Of a stretch of 64,000 bases of DNA, positions 43,256 to 52,793 are shown in pieces. This DNA comes from Bacillota bacterium. GTDB taxonomy: Bacteria > Bacillota > Clostridia > Lachnospirales > Lachnospiraceae. Within the stretch, counting starts at the first letter, position 1. Every line of letters begins with the position of its first letter. The position numbers and the translations under genes are program-made. The notes under the pieces were generated by a model that was given only the letters and a program-made list of their open reading frames with translations, was not told the DNA's origin and made no database searches. The stretch is taken from positions 310,001-374,000 of the forward strand of contig CABJAN010000001.1 in assembly GCA_902363515.1 (NCBI GenBank), given 5' to 3'.

Positions 43256-44596
43256 ATGAACAATCACGCTGGAACAACTGCCTATGAAAAGCCTGTTACC
43301 CTGAAAAACATTCTCCGTTTCGCGCTGCCTACCATTGCCATGTCTCTGTTTATGTCTTTTTATACCATGGTGGACGGATTATTTGTGTCAAATCTCATTG
43401 GTACAGAGGCTTTGTCTGCTATTAATTTAACAGCTCCTGTTATTTCTCTGGTAACTGCAATCTCTACCATGCTGGCAACTGGGGGAAGCGCTGTAATCAT
43501 GAAAAAAGTGGGAGAAGGAAAGGAACAGGAAGCACGGGAAGACTTTACCTCTTTGATTTTGGTAAATGTGGCAGTGGGCATACTCATGTGCGCCATTGGA
43601 TATGTCTGTATGGACTTTATTTTTTCTCGCATGGCCTTATCAAAAGCAGTGACTGGTTACTGCATAGATTACCTAAAAAATTATCTGCTCTTTACAGTTC
43701 CTATTCTGTTAATGAACAACTTTTCTCTCTATCTGATTGCCTGCGGAAAATCTGCCTTGTCTCTTTTTTGTTCTGTAGGCGGCGGGATTACTAATATTGT
43801 TCTGGACTACATCTTTATCCGTCTTCTTGGAATGGGAACCAATGGCGCTGCTGTTGCCACAGGACTTGGATATTCTGTAACTGCTGTAGTAGGTTTTATC
43901 GTCTTTTGTAATCCGGAAAACCTGCTGCATTTCCAAAAGCCGGTCTGGAGATTTTCTGTGCTAAAAAAGGCTGCTTCCAACGGCTGCTCTGAAATGGCTA
44001 CAGCTCTTGTAACGGGTATTACTACCTTATTATTTAACTGGAGTATGCTGAAATATGCAGGAGAAAATGGTGTGGCTGCTATTACGATTATTATGTATGT
44101 ACTTATGTTTGTCAGTTCCCTGTTCAGCGGCTATTCCTATGGAGTTGCTCCTATGATCAGCTATTACTGCGGAGCCGGAAATCACGCTAAACTAAAAAGA
44201 CTGGTGCGCACCAGCCTGTTGATTATCCTGGGGATTTCCCTTGCATCGGTTGCCATTTCCATAGGCATCACCCGGCCTCTGGTAAGTATTTTCACCAGAC
44301 CGGACAATCCTGTATATCAGCTTGCTGTTACCGGAAACCGACTTTGCAGCATTGCCCTGTGCTTTATTGGATTTAATATTTTCTCCAGCAGCTTGTTTAC
44401 TGCCTTAAACAACGGTGTGGTCTCTGCTGTTCTGGCTTTTTCCAGGTCTTTTGTATTTATGGTTATCTGCCTTCTGCTCTTGCCCGCCTTTTTAGGCGTT
44501 ACCGGAATCTGGCTTGCCAATCCACTGGCAGAAGGAATGGCAATTATATTGGCAGGAATCATGTTTCTGAAACACAGGGATACTTATCACTATTAA
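43256..44596 (+). CDS. MATE family efflux transporter
   Basis: A 446-aa, about 12-helix exporter of the MATE superfamily (PVTLKNILRFALPTIAMSLF, MSFYTMVDGLFVSNLIGTEA). The ATG at 43256 is fixed by AAGGAGG; the frame upstream to 43220 lacks a ribosome site. It is distinct from the other MATE gene at 8853. A regulated promoter is suggested by an inverted repeat in the spacer. It ends at a bidirectional terminator. Confidence 0.93.
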   Translation: MNNHAGTTAYEKPVTLKNILRFALPTIAMSLFMSFYTMVDGLFVSNLIGTEALSAINLTAPVISLVTAISTMLATGGSAVIMKKVGEGKEQEAREDFTSLILVNVAVGILMCAIGYVCMDFIFSRMALSKAVTGYCIDYLKNYLLFTVPILLMNNFSLYLIACGKSALSLFCSVGGGITNIVLDYIFIRLLGMGTNGAAVATGLGYSVTAVVGFIVFCNPENLLHFQKPVWRFSVLKKAASNGCSEMATALVTGITTLLFNWSMLKYAGENGVAAITIIMYVLMFVSSLFSGYSYGVAPMISYYCGAGNHAKLKRLVRTSLLIILGISLASVAISIGITRPLVSIFTRPDNPVYQLAVTGNRLCSIALCFIGFNIFSSSLFTALNNGVVSAVLAFSRSFVFMVICLLLLPAFLGVTGIWLANPLAEGMAIILAGIMFLKHRDTYHY

Positions 44597-44602
44597 CTCC
44601 AT

Positions 44603-44657
44603 AAAAAAGGAAAGCAGCAGCACCTTTTCTATTACAAAATGCTGTTGCTTTCCTTTT
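44603..44657. terminator. Bidirectional terminator
   Basis: AAAAGGAAAGCAGCAGCA faces TGCTGTTGCTTTCCTTTT (one mismatch) with A/T runs on both sides, between the MATE gene and the convergent nuclease gene. Confidence 0.88.
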
Positions 44658-44676
44658 CACTTTTTATCATCTGTCT

Positions 44677-46284
44677 CTATCTGTCCCATTTGTCGCACAG
44701 AGAGTTAATCTGGTCTGCAAATTTTGCCAGATCCTTATTTGCTCCGCCTTCGTTATTACGAATCACGCTCATTAAGCGGTGGCCTGCTGCCAGAAGCCTT
44801 GCAAATACACCTGCTGCTTTCCGGTTCTTAGCTTTCTGCTCCGCATGTTTCACAACAATGCCCACTGTATGTTTTGTTACTTCATTGGTAATCAAATCGA
44901 CTTCTGTTCCACTATAGGGAGCCAGAACACAATAGCCCAGTTCATCCTCCAGACGTTTTGCAAAAATATCACAAACCTGGTCATCACCATGAGCCACAAA
45001 CACCCGCTTGGGCTTTTCCTTAAACGCAGATGCCCACCTCATAAGCCCCTGATTATCCGCATGACCGCTAATGCCAGGAAGCCTGATAATCTCTGCATTT
45101 ACATGGATATCCTCACCAAAAATCCTTACATCCTGGGCGCCTTCTACCAGCGCTCTGCCAAGAGTTCCCACAGCCTGATATCCTACGAACAGAATCGTGC
45201 TTTCTTTTCTCCAGAGATTGTGTTTCAAATGATGCTTAATCCGCCCTGCATCACACATACCACTGGCAGAAAGAATTACCTTTGGTTTATCATCAAAATT
45301 AATGGCTCTTGACTCATCACTGGTAATCGACAAACGCAATCCATGGAATGTAATGGGATTAATGCCTTTCTCAATCAGATCCATAGCCTCTTCATCGTAA
45401 CATTCTGTATAATGTTCCTTAAAAATACTGGTAGCCTGCACTGCCAGCGGACTGTCCACAAACACTTCAAAGCCCGGAAATTCCGGAAGCAGATTGTCTT
45501 CTTTGATTTTTCTAAGGAAATATAACATTTCCTGTGTACGCCCTACTGCAAAAGAAGGAATCACCACATTTCCTCCTCTTGAGAATGTTTTTCTGAGTAC
45601 TTTGGTGAGTTCTTCTACATACTGTGGCTTCTCTCCATGGCTCCTGTCTCCATAGGTGGATTCCATCACTACATAATCTGCACTCTCGATGTATGTAGGA
45701 TCTTTTATCAACGGCTGATCCAGGTTTCCGATATCACCTGAAAATACAATTTTGCGTTCTTCCCCGTCTTCTGAAATCCAAAGTTCAATACTTGCAGAAC
45801 CAAGTAAATGTCCTGCATCAACAAAACGTACTCGAATTCCTTCTGCCAGCTCAATTACTTTGTTATACTCACATTCTGCAAACAACTGGATGGCGCCCAG
45901 GGCATCTTCCATGGTGTAGGCCGGTACAAATTCCGGCTGTCCGTTCCTCCTGCCTTTCCGGTTTCTCCATTCAGCCTCAAACATCTGAATATGAGCGCTG
46001 TCACGGAGCATAATGTCACATAAATCACAGGTTGCAGAGGTTGCGTAAATAGGACCACGAAAACCTTTCGCATAAGCCAGTGGAAAGTTTCCAGAATGGT
46101 CAATATGAGCATGGGTCAGAAGTGCAAAATCCACATCTGACATCGCAACCGGAAGATCCTGATTTTCGTACTGATCCGGTCCCTGTTCCATACCGCAGTC
46201 AACGATAAACTTCTTACCTGCCGCCTCCAAATAATAACAGCTTCCCGTCACCTCATGAGCAGCACCTATAAACGTCAACTTCAT
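44677..46284 (-). CDS. Metallo-beta-lactamase fold RNase, beta-CASP family
   Basis: A 535-aa protein like the CPSF-type RNA nucleases found in bacteria. Metal-binding motifs: THAHIDHSG (motif 2), DAGHLLGSA (motif 3), FSGDIGN (motif 4); beta-CASP motifs include ESTYGDRSH, IPSFAVGRTQEMLYFL, ILSASGMCDAGRI and the closing GHAD plus VAHGD. RNA processing is the expected role. About 75 residues beyond the catalytic core are a Lys/Arg/Ala-rich tail. AAGGGGG before the ATG is part of a large inverted repeat. Confidence 0.92.
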   Translation of the reverse strand: MKLTFIGAAHEVTGSCYYLEAAGKKFIVDCGMEQGPDQYENQDLPVAMSDVDFALLTHAHIDHSGNFPLAYAKGFRGPIYATSATCDLCDIMLRDSAHIQMFEAEWRNRKGRRNGQPEFVPAYTMEDALGAIQLFAECEYNKVIELAEGIRVRFVDAGHLLGSASIELWISEDGEERKIVFSGDIGNLDQPLIKDPTYIESADYVVMESTYGDRSHGEKPQYVEELTKVLRKTFSRGGNVVIPSFAVGRTQEMLYFLRKIKEDNLLPEFPGFEVFVDSPLAVQATSIFKEHYTECYDEEAMDLIEKGINPITFHGLRLSITSDESRAINFDDKPKVILSASGMCDAGRIKHHLKHNLWRKESTILFVGYQAVGTLGRALVEGAQDVRIFGEDIHVNAEIIRLPGISGHADNQGLMRWASAFKEKPKRVFVAHGDDQVCDIFAKRLEDELGYCVLAPYSGTEVDLITNEVTKHTVGIVVKHAEQKAKNRKAAGVFARLLAAGHRLMSVIRNNEGGANKDLAKFADQINSLCDKWDR

Positions 46285-46288
46285 AAAG

Positions 46289-46350
46289 AAAACCCCCTTT
46301 GCTGTATAATAAATGTCATACTAATATTATACAACATATAAGGGGGTTTT
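46289..46350. promoter_or_regulatory. Long interrupted inverted repeat upstream of the nuclease gene
   Basis: AAAACCCCCTT (46289-46299) pairs with AAGGGGGTTTT (46340-46350), and inside GTATAATA (46304-46311) pairs with TATTATAC (46325-46332). The ribosome site of the nuclease gene lies in the left arm. Promoter-like TTGTAT and TATTAT, 17 bases apart, occur on the minus strand within it, but the implied leader would be very short. Confidence 0.5.
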
Positions 46351-46392
46351 GATAGGGGGATGAAGATTAAATTTGTGGGAAGGAAAGGGAAA

Positions 46393-46860
46393 TTATTTTA
46401 TTAAAAGACCGTCTGTAATTCCAGTCTGTGACTCCGTAGTGCTGCCTTTAGTAGCAACACCAACTAATTTCAGTCTGTAATAATATCCCTTGGTCACACT
46501 TATATTATAACTTTTTATCATATAGCTGTTATTTTTCTCTGTATTAGAAAAAGAGCCGACATTTATCCAGCTTCCATTCACTAAACGCTGCAATGTCATA
46601 TCTAAGGTTAATTTATCACATGTAGAACTACCATATACCGACCCATAGATATTTACACTCCCATTTCCATTATTAGTAATCCTACCTATTACCCTATTTA
46701 AAATATTCCCCTTTTGCAGACTTTCGTATGTGACTTCTGAAGACATTTCATTGGTTAAAACAGAACCATCTACTCTCTTCCCGTCACTTGAAGCATAAAC
46801 ATTTAAGTTTATAGAGTATACTAGTATTACTGCGATGATACTACAGATTAATTTTTTCAT
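46393..46860 (-). CDS. Secreted protein of unknown function
   Basis: A 155-aa protein with a clear signal peptide (MKKLICSIIAVILVYSINLN, cut near VYASS) and a beta-rich mature part with Gly/Ser/Asn-rich segments and one Cys in GSSTCDKLTLDMTLQRL. It resembles small secreted proteins I associate with Lachnospiraceae (possibly DUF6147), but this is uncertain. It is 17 bases downstream of the anti-sigma-like gene and is probably co-transcribed, so it may be an output of that sigma system. RBS AAAGGAG. Confidence 0.7.
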   Translation of the reverse strand: MKKLICSIIAVILVYSINLNVYASSDGKRVDGSVLTNEMSSEVTYESLQKGNILNRVIGRITNNGNGSVNIYGSVYGSSTCDKLTLDMTLQRLVNGSWINVGSFSNTEKNNSYMIKSYNISVTKGYYYRLKLVGVATKGSTTESQTGITDGLLIK

Positions 46861-46877
46861 TTTCTTTTCTCCTTTAT

Positions 46878-47765
46878 TTAATACAATATTTTTTCGGCTA
46901 TACTAACCATTTCTTCCTTCGGAAGTTTTCCAAATAACTCATAATATACATTTTTATGTTCCCATTGCAGGATATATGTAGGCTTAGAATCACCATTCTC
47001 TATAATTTCATATAAATCTGAAGTTAAATTTAATGTCAAATCACTATTTATATCTTCAATACTACTCATTTTATCGCTTTGCAGTATGCTGACAGCTTCT
47101 TTCGCATTAAATAACGCTATAAGACATATATCCTGTTCTTTGTAAGAATATCGAATAGTTGCTATCTGTGCATCTAATACCACTGAATGGGATTTATATC
47201 TCATTCCATCCGGCATATAAAACAGCGTGGGCATTTTCACCCCCAATGCTGACTCTATCTCCTCCTTTGCAATTTCTTCTCCATCTTTACTCTCTATAAC
47301 ATCCACATTATTAATTTTAGTTTTCATTTCATCATGTAACATGGTATTGACCTTCCGCATAATATACGCTCTATTAGCCTCACTGCTCATGGAAACTCCG
47401 AAAACACCAATAACAACCGCAGCGGCCACTGCTGACCACTTCATCACCCTTTTTCTAATTGTAATTTTGTTTGTTTTGTGAATTTTCTTTTCTCTTCTAC
47501 TCTGATTTTTCTGACTATCAGCAATACCCATTGCATCTTCTTTTTCTGTAATCAGGCTATTTTCTTTTGCCTTTGCCAAAAGTGCCTGAAATTTTTCTTC
47601 TGTTGGCTCCCATTCCTCTCTATCCGGAATATCCTGTATCTCTCTTTCAATAAATACTGCTTCTTCCATATCTTCAGGACTGTATTCGCCATGAAACGTC
47701 TCGTCATACTGGTCCTGGGCAGAAAGAGTTTTTGTTCTGTTATTCATCTCAGTTATTTTGCCCAT
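46878..47765 (-). CDS. DUF4367-type membrane protein, likely anti-sigma factor
   Basis: A 295-aa protein: a cytoplasmic acidic N-terminal half (to about residue 105), a basic stretch and a single transmembrane helix (MKWSAVAAAVVIGVFGVSMS), then an extracytoplasmic DUF4367-like domain (ALGVKMPTLFYMPDGMRYKSHSVVLDAQIATIRYSY...). This topology and an ECF sigma gene about 1.1 kb away suggest an anti-sigma factor or sensor. RBS GGAG. The secreted-protein gene follows. Confidence 0.75.
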   Translation of the reverse strand: MGKITEMNNRTKTLSAQDQYDETFHGEYSPEDMEEAVFIEREIQDIPDREEWEPTEEKFQALLAKAKENSLITEKEDAMGIADSQKNQSRREKKIHKTNKITIRKRVMKWSAVAAAVVIGVFGVSMSSEANRAYIMRKVNTMLHDEMKTKINNVDVIESKDGEEIAKEEIESALGVKMPTLFYMPDGMRYKSHSVVLDAQIATIRYSYKEQDICLIALFNAKEAVSILQSDKMSSIEDINSDLTLNLTSDLYEIIENGDSKPTYILQWEHKNVYYELFGKLPKEEMVSIAEKILY

Positions 47766-47851
47766 GAAACTCCTATCTTTCCTTGACTTTTTCTGACAAG
47801 TGTATCATATTATCTTATAGTTACTATTTTGAATAAATCAGGAGGAATACC

Positions 47852-48919
47852 ATGAAACATATCGTACTCACCGGTGGCGGGACTGCCGGACACGTTACCC
47901 CAAATATAGCCATGATTCCACGTTTAAAAGAACTTGGATATAAGATTTCCTACATTGGTTCTTATGACGGAATTGAAAAAAAACTAATTGAAGAACTGGA
48001 CATTCCCTATTATGGAATTTCATCCGGTAAACTCAGACGTTATTTCGATGTTAAAAATTTTACTGATCCATTCAAAGTTATGAAAGGTCTTTTTGAGGCT
48101 AAAAAATTAATGAAACAGCTAAAACCAGACGTTGTCTTTTCCAAAGGAGGATTTGTAACTGTTCCTGTTGTAATAGCTGCCAGCAGGAAAAAAATTCCTA
48201 CTTTTATCCACGAATCTGATATGACACCGGGTCTTGCCAATAAGTTATCCATTCCATTTGCTACAAAAGTATGCTGCAACTTTCCGGAAACCGTATCACA
48301 TCTTCCTGCTGACAAAGCGGTCCTCACCGGAACGCCTATCCGCCAGGAATTACTAACCGGAAATCCTGAAAAAGCTCTGGAATTCACTGGATTTACTCCA
48401 GCTAAACCCGTAATTCTGATTATTGGCGGAAGCCTTGGCGCTGCTGCTGTCAATGACGCTGTAAGAGCCATTCTTCCGGAACTTTTGAAAGAATTCCAGG
48501 TAATCCACCTTTGTGGAAAAGATAAACTGGATGAAAGTTTAAAAGGCACTAAAGGTTACGTTCAATATGAATATATCAAAAAAGAACTTGCCGACTTATT
48601 TGCCCTCTCCAGCATTGTAATTTCCCGTGCAGGAGCAAATGCCATCTGCGAACTCAGCGCACTGAATAAACCGAACCTTTTAATTCCTCTTTCTGCCCGT
48701 GCCAGCCGCGGCGACCAGATTCTAAATGCCCGTTCTTTTGAACGTCTTGGCTACAGCAAAGTGCTGGAGGAAGAAGAAATTACAAATGAGGTTCTTCTGG
48801 ACGCTATTCACGATTTATACAAAAATCGTGAAACATACATTACTGCCATGTCCTCCAGTAAACACAAGGATTCTATTGAACAAATTGTGCAATTGTTTGA
48901 GAAAGCAGTAGCCAAATGA
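47852..48919 (+). CDS. murG: MurG-type N-acetylglucosaminyltransferase
   Basis: A 355-aa GT28 enzyme that adds GlcNAc to lipid I to make lipid II, the peptidoglycan precursor, at the inner face of the membrane. Seen: [51 protein letters not shown], and [23 protein letters not shown]. Length is normal. It stands alone, far from any visible division/cell-wall cluster, and lies in reverse orientation between the sigma factor and the likely anti-sigma gene. RBS AGGAGG. Confidence 0.93.
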   Translation: MKHIVLTGGGTAGHVTPNIAMIPRLKELGYKISYIGSYDGIEKKLIEELDIPYYGISSGKLRRYFDVKNFTDPFKVMKGLFEAKKLMKQLKPDVVFSKGGFVTVPVVIAASRKKIPTFIHESDMTPGLANKLSIPFATKVCCNFPETVSHLPADKAVLTGTPIRQELLTGNPEKALEFTGFTPAKPVILIIGGSLGAAAVNDAVRAILPELLKEFQVIHLCGKDKLDESLKGTKGYVQYEYIKKELADLFALSSIVISRAGANAICELSALNKPNLLIPLSARASRGDQILNARSFERLGYSKVLEEEEITNEVLLDAIHDLYKNRETYITAMSSSKHKDSIEQIVQLFEKAVAK

Positions 48920-48928
48920 AGCTGCTGA

Positions 48929-49489
48929 CTATACGTCTTTAAACTTATCTTTGTAGTGCTTGTGAATCCAAACTCTTATCCTGTGCTTCTTGGCTCTCAA
49001 ACTTTCTACTGAGATGCCAAGGGCACGTGCGATATCTTCTGACTTTTCATCCATTAAAATGCTTCTCTTTAAAATTTCATACCAGTCTGTATTCTTTCTC
49101 TTAAATTCTTCCAGCAGTTCATCTATCAGTTCTCCTACCTCAAGCTTATGCATAATCTCCTCTTCTGTGGTAATCTCTGCATAATTTCTGCTGGATATCC
49201 AGATGCTATCGCTATCTTTGAGATTTTCTTCTGTTTCCGGAATAGACGCTGTCACTTCATGAATCTGGTAAGATCTTCTGCAAAAATCAATGGCTTTTCT
49301 CCTTGCTGTTACCATTAACCATTGTTTATAATACTTTTCCTCTAAAGTATCTGCCTTTTTGCAAAACAAAAGGAAAACCTCCTGACAGATATCCTCTGAA
49401 AAGTCAGCATCATTTAATACGCTATATATAACCTTTCTCACTAATTGATAATAATTTTGATAGATTGTACGGAACTTGTCTTCTGTCAT
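48929..49489 (-). CDS. ECF-type RNA polymerase sigma factor
   Basis: A 186-aa sigma-70 family factor: region 2 (FRTIYQNYYQLVRKVIYSVLNDADFSEDICQEVFLLF) and region 4 (ILMDEKSEDIARALGISVESLRAKKHRIRVWI). The ATG at 49489 is preferred to the TTG at 49501, which abuts the upstream gene stop. It is 15 bases downstream of the HIT gene. It is likely paired with the DUF4367 membrane protein gene at 46878, from which it is separated by the convergent murG. Confidence 0.88.
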   Translation of the reverse strand: MTEDKFRTIYQNYYQLVRKVIYSVLNDADFSEDICQEVFLLFCKKADTLEEKYYKQWLMVTARRKAIDFCRRSYQIHEVTASIPETEENLKDSDSIWISSRNYAEITTEEEIMHKLEVGELIDELLEEFKRKNTDWYEILKRSILMDEKSEDIARALGISVESLRAKKHRIRVWIHKHYKDKFKDV

Positions 49490-49504
49490 TTTTTCATCCA
49501 ACTT

Positions 49505-49912
49505 TTATTCCATAAGAAATTTCTCTAATATTTCGTCTCTATCCTCTGAAGTCAATGTTCCAGGAGTCCAGGTAATTCCTGCTTGATCTCCCGCTGTTCT
49601 TGGTATCAAATGCATATGAAAATGAGATACCGTCTGTCCTGCTGCTTCACCATTGTTCTGCACAATGTTATAGCCATCACATTTTAGAATATCTTTCATT
49701 TTCGTTACAATTTTCTTTGCCAAAACCATAGCATGCGCTACCGTCTCATCTGGCAGCTCGTAAATATTTGCATAGTGAGCTTTTGGCAAAATCAGAGCAT
49801 GTCCTTTGTTTGCAGGGCCCAAATCCAGAATAACTCTGAATTCCTCATCCTCATACAGAGTGGCCGAAGGGATTTCTCCCTTTGCAATCTTACAAAATAT
49901 ACAATTTTCCAT
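49505..49912 (-). CDS. HIT family nucleotide hydrolase
   Basis: A 135-aa histidine-triad protein (Hint/HinT branch) that cleaves AMP-linked substrates. The N-terminal zinc-type CIFCKIAKGEIPS and the HIT motif HFHMHLIPR are intact. ATG 49912 (MENCIFCK) with AGGAGA is chosen; the in-frame reading to 49990 has no ribosome site. It leads the sigma-factor gene. Confidence 0.93.
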   Translation of the reverse strand: MENCIFCKIAKGEIPSATLYEDEEFRVILDLGPANKGHALILPKAHYANIYELPDETVAHAMVLAKKIVTKMKDILKCDGYNIVQNNGEAAGQTVSHFHMHLIPRTAGDQAGITWTPGTLTSEDRDEILEKFLME

Positions 49913-50063
49913 TTTTCTATTTCTCCTTTCATTTATATATCCGAAATTAACAGTACAAATGTTACGCGAACTTTTGTCGAATTTTGGCATTTTTTGTAAA
50001 AATCTTTTATTTGATATTTAAAATCAACAGTGTTACACTATCAAATGGAAAAGGGAGGATATT

Positions 50064-50792
50064 ATGGCAATACAAACCAATCAATCAAATACTTTAACAT
50101 CTTCAGAACAAGGTTCAGATTATAAGGCACTTTATGAAGATTTATTAGCTCAACATCAGATGATACTGTCACTGATTTCCCATGAAGTCCGCAATCCTGT
50201 AACCTTAATCAATAGTTTTCTTCAACTACTGGAGTCTCATCACCCTGAGCTTTCTCAAGATTATTATTGGCTTAAAGTCATGGAAAACATGGACTTTCTG
50301 AAATATCTATTGGAAGAATTTTCGGAATTCAACAATTCAAAAACTCTTCGCGCACAGGAATTAGATTTAGCACAAATTTTCCGTGAAACCATTGAATCCG
50401 CGGCTCTATCTATGGAATCCCAAAATATTACCATTTCGCTGAATGTGGAATCTGATATTCCAACACTAAAAGCAGATAGAATAAAATTAAAACAGCTTAT
50501 TTTAAATCTTCTTAGAAATGCAGCCGAAGCTATTTCCAGCCAGGGTACCATTTCCTGTTCGTTGAAGTGCGAAAATAATCATATTCTTATATCCATTCAA
50601 GATAGTGGCTCTGGTATTCCTGAAGAGTACAAAGAAAATCTGTTTGTCCCCTTTGTTACTCATAAACAGGAGGGAACCGGACTTGGCCTTGCAATTTGTA
50701 AACGAATTGCCGAAGCTCACCATGGAAGTATTTCCTATTGTTCCCAGCCTGGGAAAGGAACAAAATTTACTGTTATCCTGCCTGTAAACTAA
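50064..50792 (+). CDS. Orphan soluble histidine kinase
   Basis: A 242-aa kinase without membrane helix or PAS domain: residues 1-30 polar, HisKA with phospho-His in LISHEVRNPV, N box (LNLLRNAAEA), G1 DSGSGIPEE, F box FVPF, and G2 GTGLGLAICKRI. No response regulator is adjacent. It might act through the sporulation phosphorelay, where orphan kinases are common, or take its signal from a partner protein. RBS AGGGAGG. It ends 5 bases from the convergent rhomboid gene. Confidence 0.9.
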   Translation: MAIQTNQSNTLTSSEQGSDYKALYEDLLAQHQMILSLISHEVRNPVTLINSFLQLLESHHPELSQDYYWLKVMENMDFLKYLLEEFSEFNNSKTLRAQELDLAQIFRETIESAALSMESQNITISLNVESDIPTLKADRIKLKQLILNLLRNAAEAISSQGTISCSLKCENNHILISIQDSGSGIPEEYKENLFVPFVTHKQEGTGLGLAICKRIAEAHHGSISYCSQPGKGTKFTVILPVN

Positions 50793-50797
50793 TTTCC

Positions 50798-51436
50798 TTA
50801 ATATCTCATTTTAGGCTTACGGTATAACAAAATTCCAAGAATCAATCCACAAATCAGTCCGCCAAAATGAGCTGCATTATCAATTCCCACACTGGTAACA
50901 CCATGATAAAGGCTCAACACGGCCATAAGTATTAATTGACGGACCGTAAAGTTCTCTATACGGCCTTTATTTACTAAGACTACATAAATCAGAGCGCCAA
51001 TCACAGCAAATACAGCTCCTGAAGCGCCTGCAGAAACCACCTCCTGTCCTTGTTTCAGTTCTACAAACAGGGACAGAAGATTGGCTCCCACCCCCCCTGC
51101 CATATAGACAACTGCATATTTCCATCTACCTAAATTCCGTTCCAGACAATCACCCAGAAAAAACAACACCAGCATATTATTTCCCAGATGTTGAATTCCA
51201 AAATGGAGAAACATTGATGTAACCAGGCGATAATATTCTTTTCCCTGTACGATTGCAGGTGCATATGCTGCACCCCAGCGGTACATGTGACCCGTAGACA
51301 GAGCCGAACCCGTCAGTTCCACCGCTAAAAATACCAGAATGTTTGCCAAAATGAAAAAAGTATTCACAGGAACACGTTTTCTATTTCGAACAAACCGTTG
51401 AAAATCACTTTCTCTTCGATACTCATATTGATTCAT
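50798..51436 (-). CDS. Rhomboid family intramembrane serine protease
   Basis: A 212-aa membrane protease with six predicted helices. Catalytic Ser S139 in SAGASGAVFA and His H190 in DNAAHFGGLICG are present, as is the HFGIQHLGNNMLVLFFLG loop. The ATG at 51436 with GGGGAAAGC upstream is chosen; a longer frame extends into the FHA gene. It is the last gene of the Tad operon, so it may process a pilus component or be only co-located. Confidence 0.92.
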   Translation of the reverse strand: MNQYEYRRESDFQRFVRNRKRVPVNTFFILANILVFLAVELTGSALSTGHMYRWGAAYAPAIVQGKEYYRLVTSMFLHFGIQHLGNNMLVLFFLGDCLERNLGRWKYAVVYMAGGVGANLLSLFVELKQGQEVVSAGASGAVFAVIGALIYVVLVNKGRIENFTVRQLILMAVLSLYHGVTSVGIDNAAHFGGLICGLILGILLYRKPKMRY

Positions 51437-51498
51437 GCTTTCCCCTATTGAAAAATTTTCTTTATTTAATGTGTTAATATTATAAAACTTTTTATTTC

Positions 51499-52767
51499 TT
51501 ATTGCAACCCATAGCCTAATTCTCTCGACTCTTTTATACACACATATCGAAATTTTTTTTGTGCGAAAACAAGAATATCACCATTTTTTAACTCATATTC
51601 TTCTTCCGGATTAATCCATATTTCGTTTAGCATAGTTCCATTTCTAGAATTTAAGTCAATCAGGTAATCCTTCCCTTTTCTGTGAATAATTTTTCCATGC
51701 ATTCTGCTGACCGTTGGAACATCCAGGCAGATATCTACATTTTCTCTCCACTTCCCTATAATAGTAACCTCTTTTTCCAGAGCAAATCTCCTGGGGCTCT
51801 CCCATTCTAATTCCTCTAAATAGGCTCCTGGCATTCTGTTTTTTTGTAACAAAACCGTAGTTCCTATTTCCTGCTCCGGTTTCTGCAAAACTTCCTCTTC
51901 TCTCTCTTCATACACGTTTTCCTCAGATAGAGTCTGTACTTTTTCCTGTTTTCTCTTCCAGAACAGATACCCGATTCCACCAATACTTCCTATGCTTCCC
52001 ACAATGCCTGCAATCCCAACCCAAAAGTAAACACTGCCATACCTCCACAAACTCCGTACAAAAAGGAATATTCCGGCTCCTATCAATATGACAAAAACCG
52101 GCCATAATTTTCTCAGTATACTTTCTGTTTCTTCTTCATCTTCTTTATAAAAATCATCTAAAATCTTTTGTCGTTCCAGTTCCTCTTGTGCATTCTGATA
52201 CTTTCCTTCTTCCACACGCTCCTCTTTTTGTGTATTCATGTGACTTTTCAGGAAATCCATTTTCAGATTTGATTCCATAGATTCCTTATATACACCATAG
52301 CCAAGTGTCACTGCCTGTTTATCTGTATGATCAATTTTCGGTAATAAATACTCTGTTAATTGTCTGAATTCCATCTCTATACTGCCATGAGCAAACGGAA
52401 TCCAGACAAAACAGTATCCATTATCTCCCTGATTTCGAAAAATACAAGAAGGCTGTAAAAGCAAAAAATCCCGATTCAGAAGATATTCATCCAGTCTCTC
52501 CATAATGCGGAAAACACTAAGAAACAGTTCTTCCAGTTCCTTATATCCAAATTTTCTTTTCTCAAATAGATTCTGGAGACTTTGGCATCCTGTGACTTCG
52601 TAGTAAAAAAACTCATCTCCATTCATTTTCTGTATTTTACAGGGAAGAAGTCCTGGCACCTGGTTTTCCAGCAATATGCGAATCTGATACGTCTCCCCTG
52701 TTTCCAGCTCTGTTCCGGGAATTACCATATAATTTTCGCTCATACTTCTCTTATACCATATCTCCAT
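51499..52767 (-). CDS. FHA domain protein with N-terminal DUF6382-like region
   Basis: A 422-aa protein. Residues about 10-190 resemble the DUF6382 region that accompanies clostridial pilus loci; a charged linker follows; two hydrophobic segments (about 222-245 and 250-272); residues about 330-410 are a forkhead-associated domain (TIIGKWRENVDICLDVPTVSRMHGKI...DLNSRNGTMLNE) that binds phosphothreonine. It may tie pilus assembly to Ser/Thr kinase signalling. RBS GGGGAGG. The gene is 26 bases after the small TadE-like gene. Confidence 0.85.
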   Translation of the reverse strand: MEIWYKRSMSENYMVIPGTELETGETYQIRILLENQVPGLLPCKIQKMNGDEFFYYEVTGCQSLQNLFEKRKFGYKELEELFLSVFRIMERLDEYLLNRDFLLLQPSCIFRNQGDNGYCFVWIPFAHGSIEMEFRQLTEYLLPKIDHTDKQAVTLGYGVYKESMESNLKMDFLKSHMNTQKEERVEEGKYQNAQEELERQKILDDFYKEDEEETESILRKLWPVFVILIGAGIFLFVRSLWRYGSVYFWVGIAGIVGSIGSIGGIGYLFWKRKQEKVQTLSEENVYEEREEEVLQKPEQEIGTTVLLQKNRMPGAYLEELEWESPRRFALEKEVTIIGKWRENVDICLDVPTVSRMHGKIIHRKGKDYLIDLNSRNGTMLNEIWINPEEEYELKNGDILVFAQKKFRYVCIKESRELGYGLQ

Positions 52768-52793
52768 CTGCTTTTTCCTCCCCTCTTGCTTCT

